Positions 56,278 through 64,000 of a stretch of 64,000 bases of DNA are shown in pieces. Origin of the DNA: Thereva unica (lineage: Eukaryota > Arthropoda > Insecta > Diptera > Therevidae); contig OX465283.1 of assembly GCA_949987705.1 (NCBI GenBank), positions 47,530,953-47,594,952 of the forward strand, in the 5' to 3' direction. How positions within the stretch are numbered: the stretch's first letter is position 1; each line of letters begins with the position of its first letter. A program made the translations under genes and the position numbers. A model generated the notes under the pieces. It saw nothing but the letters and a program-made list of their open reading frames with translations, ran no database searches and had not been told where the DNA came from.

Positions 56278-58111
56278 TGTTTCGGCGCGAGACGCCGAAA
56301 ATAATAAAATTTTTAAATATTATTTTCAAATCTCTAAAAAATGCTGTAAAAGGATAGGTCTCTGATAAAAACGCAGGAGTGGTTTAAAATTCAAATATAA
56401 TTTCTTCTAAATATTATAAAAGCTAATTAAATCTATTTAAATTCTAGTTTTAACTAAATACTTTAAAAAATGTAAATGCAAATTTGTTTTATTTATTTGA
56501 CTGAAGGTCAATTTAAAATTATCTTAAAACAAATCCGGATAATTCCTGGATATCTGTAATTAAATAATAATTATTATTTGTCCAAAGAGTTATTAAACTA
56601 TCAAAGCTCAGAGAAATTCCCTTGTGAACATGGAAAAATTCCTCTTTTAATTACGTCGGATTATACCAGACGTGGCTGCCAACACTCAATAATTGCAACG
56701 GTTGTTTTTTCACCGCAAATAGCGCCGTATAAGATTTGCTTCTTGCAATTTTTAATGGTAGCTCATTGAGCTTAAAATTGGCCACTATTGCTTAAAATAA
56801 TTAATATTAACCTTGCTTTTATGGCGCCTTAGATTCAAGGAAAACTTTCTGTAAGCTTTGACTAATTGTTCCACTCAAAGGTGATTTTCGAATCACCCGT
56901 GTTTGGAACCGTGAATATAATTTTCTTTCACCAATACATAAATAAAAACAGCCCTTGTATCTTGGCGAGGTGCGCTTTAGTCATACAATTTTGGAATAAT
57001 TCCTCTAGGAGTGTTCAAAGTATATCCACACCTTTGAAAACTCCTAATTAAATTTATTCAATCAAACCTATAAATATTACACTGGAAATTTCAAGGTAAA
57101 AATACTCTTGAAATCTCCCCATAACATTTGTTGGGAAATTTCCTAGATTCCTTTCCCACGATGTTTCCACCACCGATAACTACAAGAATTATTCACTAAG
57201 CTAACCCCCGAACCGACGGTGAAACCTGTCGATTATCTAAGTCCCTAATTTGGCGACTAATGCCAGCCAAAGTATTATTTGCGACGGTAAATACCTGTCG
57301 AATTCTGAAAAATAAAAGACGGTCTTCGCCTGTCTTGTTGAATATGATTATTAAAAAAATTAAAAAAAAATGTTTTCCTGGTCTTCTTCCTTGACGGTCA
57401 ATGCCTGTCTGGTTTTCGTTTCGCGAGCTGAATCAAACTGGACGGAATGTGAAACTTAAAAAGCCAAGTTCGTGCTGCTGCTGTGAACTTTATAGATCAG
57501 ACGCATCCGATCGAAAGCTTAAAGCTGGGGGGGAGAAAGCTGTTATACACGTTTAAAGTCGTATAACTTTTGAGTTTAGACCAAATTGTTTTATTCTGAT
57601 CTCACCCCAGCTTTAAGCTTTTGAGCTTTCTGTTGAAAATTGACATTTCTACATGTCGTAATAAAATTGGGTAAGTAGAATTTAGTTTTGAATATTTTTA
57701 TATATTTTTTAACGTTTATTTTATTTATTTAATTTTATTTATTTAATTTTAGATATTGAGCCCTGTTTTTTCCTGCTTCTTTTGGTTGAAGGCACTTGGT
57801 CCAGGTGCCTTCCAGGTAATTATTTATTATATTTATTGTTGGTCAATTTTTAATCATTTTCTCTTTGCAGGTACTTTGTTAGTTAGTTAATAAATAGTTA
57901 GTTTAAATTTTATTTAGATGTAGGTTTATTTTAAGTTTTATTAGTTTAATTTAGTTTTTAGAAATGTATTTTATATTTTATAGGATTAATATATGGCAAG
58001 TTATTTTATTAGTGATTTTTCTGTTTGTTTACGTTTACTTGTTTGTATTGTATTGTGTTGTGTTTTAGGTTTTGGTCGAAGATGCCTGTTACGCGCTGCT
58101 GCGCCGTAACA
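56278..58111 (-). repeat. 3' LTR of a BEL/Pao retrotransposon (left copy)
   Basis: Starts TGTTTCGGCG and ends CGCCGTAACA on the plus strand, so it has TG...CA ends with a 10-bp near-perfect terminal inversion (TGTTWCGGCG). About 1834 bp, long for this group. The right border is set by the polypurine tract that follows. The first 219 bp are identical to the visible part of the other LTR at 63782-64000. Inside are four spaced copies of GACGGT-N5-CCTGTC at 57214-57409 and a long inverted repeat, AAAGCTTAAAGCTGGGG / CCCCAGCTTTAAGCTTT, at about 57517-57622. Confidence 0.85.
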
Positions 58112-58123
58112 TATTCCCCCCTG
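58112..58123 (-). other. Polypurine tract of the BEL/Pao element
   Basis: On the minus strand AGGGGGGAATA directly precedes the LTR start TGTTACGGCG. This is the priming site for plus-strand DNA in LTR elements and fixes the LTR border. Confidence 0.75.
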
Positions 58124-58361
58124 TTGATGCGTCGCATCAAAATAAATAAGAGGCAATTTCTTTGGTAATATACATATATTTCAAATTCATTTATTATTAT
58201 TATTTTAAATCTATTCTATTCTCATATTTCAATATGATTGTAATTTCGAATTTAATTCAGTAATAAGAACCCTAATACTATGGGTACATGCACATAAGGC
58301 TGCATATTGCTTTAGCTTTTGATATACGTTACACAAAGGGATATACACACGTTTGAATGTG

Positions 58362-61300
58362 TTATGCTACCAAAGGGCATAATTTTGTAATGGGTCGTTT
58401 AATATGTGTTGTTTGTGTTTTGATCGTAACAACCCTCACCCGTCCGTCATGCCCTGGGTGGACCTTTTCCACTCTTCCAAGAGGCCATTGCGACGGTGAC
58501 CTATTTTGGTCCATAATTATTACTAATTGTCCTACGTGTAGGTCAGGTTGTTGTAGTACCCATTTATTTCTTTTCTGCAACTGAAGGAGGTATTCATTTG
58601 ACCATTGCCTCCAAAACTGTTGCATAGTCTGTTGGACATATTTCCAACGATCAACATAGGAGACTTGGTCATCTATGTTGGATTCGGGCATTGTCTTTAA
58701 ATCTCTTCCGATTAAGAAATGTCCTGGTGTTAATACATCTAATTTAGATGGGTCTGCTGATAGAGGGCACAATGGGCGTGAGTTGAGGCAGGCCTCTATT
58801 TGTATTAACAACGTATTAAGCTCCTCAAAGGTAAGTATTTTTCCTTCCGCAACTCTCTTCAAGTGATGCTTAATACTTTTTACCCCTGCTTCCCAGAGTC
58901 CTCCGAAGTGAGGAGCGGTCGGAGGGTTGAAGTGCCACTGTATGCCATCATTAGCTAATTCCTCGGCTGCATTCCTTGCGACCTCATCTGTGGCCTTGTT
59001 GGTTTGATCTTTTAATCGCTTATTCGCGCCCACAAAATTTGTCCCATTGTCTGAATAAATGTGTTTGCAGAGGCCTCGTCTTCCTATAAACCGTCTGAGG
59101 GCAGCCAAGAAGGCATCTGTGGACATATCTGAGGCCACCTCGATATGAACGGCTTTAGTTGCCATGCAGATAAATATACAAAAATATCCTTTATATATTT
59201 TGGCGCCCTTATGTTTCGACATTTTTATGTCGATTGGCCCAGCATAGTCTATTCCAACGTTTTCGAATGGGTTTGTTTGCGTAACTCTTACACTTGGTAG
59301 ATTTCCCATCAGTTGGGTTGGTGCTGTCGCTCGATACCTAATGCACTTTACGCATTTATGTATTCTTTCTTTTACAGCTGACATACCATTTATGATCCAA
59401 TACTGGGATCGTGTTGCATTTAACACCATCTGTGCTCCACCATGTAATGTTTTGTTATGATAATGATCAATGATTATATTTGTTACATGGTGGTGCTTGG
59501 GAATGATCAGAGGATGTTTTGCATCGTAAGGCAGCTTAGAATTTTGTAGTCTACCTCCGACTCTTATCGTGCCATCCTCTGCCATAAAGGGTTGCAATCG
59601 AAACAATGTACTCTGTTTCTTTACTGATTTTGTGCCTTGCAGCTGCTCATACTCCTGGGCAAAGGCTTGTCGCTGTACAAGTTTAACGAGGTTTCCCTTT
59701 GCCTCTTTAATTTCCCCAGCTGACAACGGCAACGTACGTTTATCCTTGGTTCGTCTGGCGTTGTAGGCGAACCGATAACAATAAGCCATAATCCGTATTG
59801 TTTTTAAATATGATGAGTAGTTCAACCACCACTCCTGTGGTGCTGACTGCATCGTTAATGTGGCTTGAATTTTACCTTTAGCTTCTATGGAAGTTTGAAA
59901 ATTATCCAAGGGTCGCTGCGGCCAACTTTCCTCTGCTTCCCGCATCCAGCCAGGTCCTTGCCACCATGTTGTCAGTTCCTGGATCCTTGCTGGCATTACT
60001 CCTCTAGATGCAATGTCGGCTGGGTTGTCCTTTGTAGGAACGTAGTGCCATGTTGTGTTACCTTCATTCTCATGTATCTCGACAACACGGTTCGCTACGA
60101 ACGTCTTCCATCTTTGTGGCGAACCCTTGATCCATGCTAGGACCACCTTGGAGTCTGTCCAACATCGTGATGCTATGTTGCCCAGTTTCATGTCCTCTCT
60201 CACTTGTCGCATCAGTCTGCTTAATAACACGGCTCCACATAATTCGAGTCGCGGCAGTGACATCGGCTTAATAGGTGCTACTCTTGTCCTGGACATTAGC
60301 AGCTTCGTGTCGATGGTTTTGTCCTCTTTTATTACCCTGATATATATCACTGCTCCATATGCCCGGATCGAGGCATCACAGAAGCCCATCAATTGGCACT
60401 CCGTCGTGGTGCTTAAAATGTCCACCCATCGTGGAATTTTGATGTGCTGTATATGTGGTAACTGCTCTTGGAACAAGCTCCATTCTTCGCGAATGTCTTG
60501 ATCCACCGTCTCGTCCCAATCATATCTAGCCATCCATAATTTTTGCATTAATAATTTCGCTAGAATTACACATGGCGCAATCCATCCTAGTGGGTCATAG
60601 AGCTTAGCCACTTCCGACAAAATTTTCCTTTTGGTGGAAGCTGGCTTGAATTCTGCGCAATTGATTGCATATGAAAAATAATCCCCCACTGGATGCCAGT
60701 ATATGCCAAGTGCCTTTATCTGATTTTCTTCCCTTACCTGTAAGGGCAGTTGTAACTCGCGATCCTCGGCTGGGATCGAGTTTAGGAGCGACTCATGATT
60801 TGCGGCCCATTTCCGCAAATGAAATCCTCCTCCTTTCAATAATTTAATTAAATCCCCTTGCAACATTTGTGCATCTGGCACCGTATCCGCTCCTGTAAGC
60901 ACATCGTCCACATAAAAATCAGTCATGGCGACCTTAGCTGCTTCAGGAAACAAGGAGTGGTCATCGACCGCTAACCTTTGCAAGGTTTTGATTGCAAGGT
61001 AGGGTGCTGAAGTGGTTCCAAATGTTACCGTATTCATTTGGTATTCTTGTATAGGATAGTTAATATTTGCCCTCCACAGGATGGTCTGATACTTCCTATC
61101 CAAGGGGTTGATAAGGATCATCCTATACATTTTCTCAATGTCCGCGGTCATTGCATACCGATACTTCCGCCACTTTAGAAGCGTAGCAAATAATTTTGGC
61201 TGCAATGTTGGCCCAGTCAGCATTTGCTCATTTAGGCTTTTCCCATTTGTAGTTTTTGCAGAGGCATCAAAAACTATGCGGACCTTAGTTGTGGTGCTGT

Positions 61301-63623
61301 CTTTAATTACAGCATGATGTGGTATATAATACCTTTTGTCTGCGAATCCATTTGCTGAACTCATGTGGTTCAAGTCTATATATTCTTGCAAACAATTTTG
61401 ATAGGAGTCCTTCAACTCTGTCCTTTGGGCTAGCTTCTTTTCCGACTGCAATAGCCTGGACATGGCTTGTCTCCGAGATTCCCCTAAACTTGGTGGGTTA
61501 CCGTCCTTAAAGGGTATCCGTACTTCATACTGCCCGTTGGACTTACGTATGGTAGTTTTATTATAAAATTCTTCGCACTGCCTTTCTTCCCCGGTCAATT
61601 GCCTTTCTTTAGGGATTTCTTCACATTCCCAAAACCCCTTAATTTGGCGACTCAACTCTTCTAATGTCACGTCATGCTGCGTCGTAAATGCAGATAGACT
61701 TATATTTTTAGGATGTATGTTTGCTGACTGCACCTCCCCAAACACAATCCATCCTAGAGCTGTCCTTAATGCCACCGGAGCCCCTTTGATTCCCTTTCGC
61801 AGACCCTTTCTAATGATATCCGCGTATATTCCTACTCCAAGGAGAATATCTATTCGTCCTGGATTCATAAATTTTGGGTCGGCTAATTCCAACCCATCTA
61901 TATGTGGCCAGTGCTTGTTCATTGTGCGTTCTGGTGGAAATATATTAGTAATACTCCGGATAACGTACGCATCAATGTTATTCTTGTAACCCCCTTTGGT
62001 TGACAACAACGTAAATCTTGCCACCTTATTTGCGGTAGCGACTTGTGCTTCTGCTACTCCAAAAACACTTAAATCAGCCGGGAAAGTCTGCGCTCTTATA
62101 GTTTGATACGCAGCCTCCGTAATAAATGAGCTTTGTGACCCGGGATCTATTAATGCCCGTAACGTCAACTCATCGCCTTTGCGGCCCCTCACTTTCACTA
62201 GGGCTGTTGCCAACATTGATTGTGTAACATCCGTAATGTGGTTACACTGAGTCACGGTCATTTCGTTGACCGTGCTGACACTAGGTAAATTAGCTGTATT
62301 GCCCTGATCAGTTTGATCGTGCAACAAACTGTGATGCTGGCTACCACACGTCCTACACGCGAATTTGGTGGTGCATTCAGCAGTTTCATGGTTCCACAAA
62401 CATCTTTCGCAATGCTTGTGTTTGATCAGCCAATTTCTTCTGGCTGTAACTGATAGTTCTTTGAACCGTTGACATCTTGTTAAAAAATGTTTTTCTCTGC
62501 ACATAGGGCAGTGATTTATAAATTTCCCTTTCTCAGGGTGGTCTGACCTTTTTTGATAGCCATTCCTATTTTGTCCCTTATATCCCGGGGCTGTATGATG
62601 CCTGTAAGCCGGTTGGGACCTACCTTTACTGGTAGTATGATTATCCTGCTGGTTTGTATAGTAGGTCGTAAGTCTACTATGACTCTTCTCAGCTTTGTGA
62701 GGATTGCTACCTGCCTTATGCAGATGGATATCCTTGGTTGCCTCTAGGCTTCGATAACGTTGCTCCATGAACGTAATCAATTCCTTTAAGGATGGCAGCT
62801 CGTCTGACTTCGCTATCAATTGTTCCCATAAACTCCGTGTTTTCTCCGGCAGCTTTTGCGCTGTTATGAACACGAAGATGGGATCCCAATTGGCTATGTC
62901 TACTTTAAGTGCCTTTAAATTGTGCTGTATACGTTGCAACTCGTCCAAAGTTGTCCGTATTTCTCGGTATGATTCCGTCCTAATCTTTGGTTGATTGAAT
63001 AATAGCTTCAACTGAGCATATATCAACAACCTTTTTTTGTTATACCGGTTGCACAAAACCTCCCATGCTGCCATATAATTTGCAGCAGTGGTGTCGAAGG
63101 AATCTAAATCCTTCCGGGCATCTCCCGTAAGACTACTCTTCAAGTAGTGCATCTTATCTACCGTTGATAGTCGATCTTCATGATGTATGAGCGACACAAA
63201 TCTGTCGTGGAAAGTTCTCCACGACGCGTATTGCCCGTCAAACTTAGGGATGTCCAAGGTTGGTAATTGTAAAATTGCCTTGGGTGAACCCGCTTGTTCA
63301 CGTTCAGTCCCCGAGCTGACTAATAACCCATCTTTTAAATCTCCATAGAATTCGGAATACATTTCTTCGAATTCTTCGTACTGAATACCTTCCGAATATG
63401 CCAACACGGCGGCTTGGACTTTCTCATCTTCGATACTATCGATATCTGCAACAACTAGTTCATCATGGTTTTCCTTAAATTTTTCCCATGTGGACTTTAT
63501 CGATTCCAACTTTCCCGAAAGATACCCCCGGGTTCTCCGACCCACAGGTGTCTTTTTGTAGTTGGATAAGGTTTGATTCAATTCTCGCTTTAAGGCAATC
63601 TGTTGCCTCAGAATACCTTTCAT
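58362..63623 (-). CDS. BEL/Pao retrotransposon gag-pol polyprotein, intact frame
   Basis: A single open frame of 1753 codons. Order: a coiled N-terminus; a DUF1759-type gag domain (about 115-280; L-D-I-P-K-F-D-G, W-x-x-F-x-D-x-F); zinc knuckles C-P-M-C-x4-H-x4-C, C-E-R-C and C-R-T-C (about 372-436); a retroviral-type protease (DUF1758) with L-I-D-P-G-S-Q (about 491-497); RT with Y-V-D-D near 904; RNase H with C-W-T-D-S-K near 1157; the integrase zinc domain (H-G-G-A-Q ... C-V-K-C, about 1395-1430); the rve core with D-Y-A-G-P, S-D-N-G-T-N-F and F-G-G-L-W-E, so D, D and E are present; and a DUF5641 tail (Y-V-D-R-W, W-P-L-G-R-V). It makes the capsid and enzymes for copying through RNA in cytoplasmic particles. 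No env-like frame. All catalytic residues I can check are present. With matching LTRs and PBS this may be an active copy. Confidence 0.95.
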   Translation of the reverse strand: MKGILRQQIALKRELNQTLSNYKKTPVGRRTRGYLSGKLESIKSTWEKFKENHDELVVADIDSIEDEKVQAAVLAYSEGIQYEEFEEMYSEFYGDLKDGLLVSSGTEREQAGSPKAILQLPTLDIPKFDGQYASWRTFHDRFVSLIHHEDRLSTVDKMHYLKSSLTGDARKDLDSFDTTAANYMAAWEVLCNRYNKKRLLIYAQLKLLFNQPKIRTESYREIRTTLDELQRIQHNLKALKVDIANWDPIFVFITAQKLPEKTRSLWEQLIAKSDELPSLKELITFMEQRYRSLEATKDIHLHKAGSNPHKAEKSHSRLTTYYTNQQDNHTTSKGRSQPAYRHHTAPGYKGQNRNGYQKRSDHPEKGKFINHCPMCREKHFLTRCQRFKELSVTARRNWLIKHKHCERCLWNHETAECTTKFACRTCGSQHHSLLHDQTDQGNTANLPSVSTVNEMTVTQCNHITDVTQSMLATALVKVRGRKGDELTLRALIDPGSQSSFITEAAYQTIRAQTFPADLSVFGVAEAQVATANKVARFTLLSTKGGYKNNIDAYVIRSITNIFPPERTMNKHWPHIDGLELADPKFMNPGRIDILLGVGIYADIIRKGLRKGIKGAPVALRTALGWIVFGEVQSANIHPKNISLSAFTTQHDVTLEELSRQIKGFWECEEIPKERQLTGEERQCEEFYNKTTIRKSNGQYEVRIPFKDGNPPSLGESRRQAMSRLLQSEKKLAQRTELKDSYQNCLQEYIDLNHMSSANGFADKRYYIPHHAVIKDSTTTKVRIVFDASAKTTNGKSLNEQMLTGPTLQPKLFATLLKWRKYRYAMTADIEKMYRMILINPLDRKYQTILWRANINYPIQEYQMNTVTFGTTSAPYLAIKTLQRLAVDDHSLFPEAAKVAMTDFYVDDVLTGADTVPDAQMLQGDLIKLLKGGGFHLRKWAANHESLLNSIPAEDRELQLPLQVREENQIKALGIYWHPVGDYFSYAINCAEFKPASTKRKILSEVAKLYDPLGWIAPCVILAKLLMQKLWMARYDWDETVDQDIREEWSLFQEQLPHIQHIKIPRWVDILSTTTECQLMGFCDASIRAYGAVIYIRVIKEDKTIDTKLLMSRTRVAPIKPMSLPRLELCGAVLLSRLMRQVREDMKLGNIASRCWTDSKVVLAWIKGSPQRWKTFVANRVVEIHENEGNTTWHYVPTKDNPADIASRGVMPARIQELTTWWQGPGWMREAEESWPQRPLDNFQTSIEAKGKIQATLTMQSAPQEWWLNYSSYLKTIRIMAYCYRFAYNARRTKDKRTLPLSAGEIKEAKGNLVKLVQRQAFAQEYEQLQGTKSVKKQSTLFRLQPFMAEDGTIRVGGRLQNSKLPYDAKHPLIIPKHHHVTNIIIDHYHNKTLHGGAQMVLNATRSQYWIINGMSAVKERIHKCVKCIRYRATAPTQLMGNLPSVRVTQTNPFENVGIDYAGPIDIKMSKHKGAKIYKGYFCIFICMATKAVHIEVASDMSTDAFLAALRRFIGRRGLCKHIYSDNGTNFVGANKRLKDQTNKATDEVARNAAEELANDGIQWHFNPPTAPHFGGLWEAGVKSIKHHLKRVAEGKILTFEELNTLLIQIEACLNSRPLCPLSADPSKLDVLTPGHFLIGRDLKTMPESNIDDQVSYVDRWKYVQQTMQQFWRQWSNEYLLQLQKRNKWVLQQPDLHVGQLVIIMDQNRSPSQWPLGRVEKVHPGHDGRVRVVTIKTQTTHIKRPITKLCPLVA

Positions 63624-63763
63624 TTTTTTTGCTTTATATTAATATCACGGGGTTAGACAAATAACAAATAATTAAATCTTTGGACAAACTAAATAATTGA
63701 AGACAAATAAAAAGCTTTCAACTAGCACTTTATCGGAAATTATATTTGATTTGACCACGACCT

Positions 63764-63781
63764 ATCCGGCTCGAAGGACCA
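63764..63781 (-). other. Primer-binding site, tRNA-Tyr type
   Basis: On the minus strand the 18 bases directly after the 5' LTR (TGGTCCTTCGAGCCGGAT) are complementary to the 3' end of eukaryotic tRNA-Tyr including CCA (ATCCGGCTCGAAGGACCA). The match is full-length as I recall that tRNA. It sits flush with the LTR end, as expected. Confidence 0.8.
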
Positions 63782-64000
63782 TGTTTCGGCGCGAGACGCC
63801 GAAAATAATAAAATTTTTAAATATTATTTTCAAATCTCTAAAAAATGCTGTAAAAGGATAGGTCTCTGATAAAAACGCAGGAGTGGTTTAAAATTCAAAT
63901 ATAATTTCTTCTAAATATTATAAAAGCTAATTAAATCTATTTAAATTCTAGTTTTAACTAAATACTTTAAAAAATGTAAATGCAAATTTGTTTTATTTAT
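63782..64000 (-). repeat. 5' LTR of the BEL/Pao element, cut by the window edge
   Basis: The 219 visible bases equal 56278-56496 with no difference that I can find. On the plus strand it begins TGTTTCGGCGCGAGACGCCG, which contains a CGGCG/CGCCG hairpin. The outer end and the target duplication are beyond the window. Confidence 0.9.

Noticed and set aside
1..64000. CRISPR arrays, bacterial operons, integrons or a phage
   Set aside because: No direct-repeat/spacer pattern. Spliceosomal introns, LINEs and BEL/Pao elements show eukaryotic DNA.

Overview
The window looks like AT-rich, gene-poor nuclear DNA of an insect, probably a fly. The grounds are the kinds of mobile elements (BEL/Pao, Tc1, hAT, PIF/Harbinger-type MITEs, RTE-, jockey- and I/R1-type non-LTR elements) and an intron-containing, trehalose/sugar-transporter-like gene. 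The species cannot be named from the sequence alone. There are no bacterial operons, rRNA genes or CRISPR arrays, and I saw no intact tRNA gene.

The only convincing host gene is an SLC2/Tret1-type sugar transporter on the minus strand at 38086-39468. Three coding exons with consensus splice sites are visible. The 5' exon(s) coding for the first membrane helix are not found beside them. Almost everything else recognisable is transposon-derived and mostly broken.

Layout. 1-6.4 kb: AT-rich, with a hAT relic near 2 kb. 6.5-7.3 kb: RTE-type non-LTR relic. 9.5-10.1 kb: C-terminal relic of another non-LTR element. 11.9-12.4 kb: fragments of a recurring LINE 3' end and a CAGT-rich patch. 13.9-16.3 kb: relic of a multi-copy arthropod protein family with a nuclease-like domain and a Cys-rich CXC-type tail. 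17.5-19 kb: RTE element with endonuclease and RT remnants. 19.5-20 kb: BEL/Pao relic holding a small MITE. 21.6-25 kb: I/R1-type LINE relic split by a 797-bp TIR element and a probable SINE. 27-29.5 kb: jockey relic abutting a 5'-truncated LINE whose 513-codon RT/RNase H tail is still open. 30-36 kb: LINE fragments, a perfect 81-bp-arm hairpin and palindromic MITEs. 37-39.5 kb: a 470-bp MITE and the transporter. 39.6-42.7 kb: LINE and hAT relics. 42.9-44.1 kb: a nest of MITEs and hairpins. 45.7-47.9 kb: internally deleted RTE copies and a GGGTCGTCC-ended element. 49.3-51.5 kb: a head-to-head inverted Tc1 dimer with a MITE inside. 51.9-53.8 kb: an older relative of the 28-kb LINE. 55.3-56.3 kb: LINE tail, hAT end and the second 470-bp MITE. 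56.3-64 kb: a young BEL/Pao retrotransposon with an uninterrupted 1753-codon gag-pol frame, tRNA-Tyr primer site, polypurine tract and identical visible LTR sequence. It runs off the right edge.

Nothing here forms a cooperating gene system in the operon sense. The biological interest lies in the insertion history, which can be read from target duplications and nesting, and in several unusual palindromic elements.
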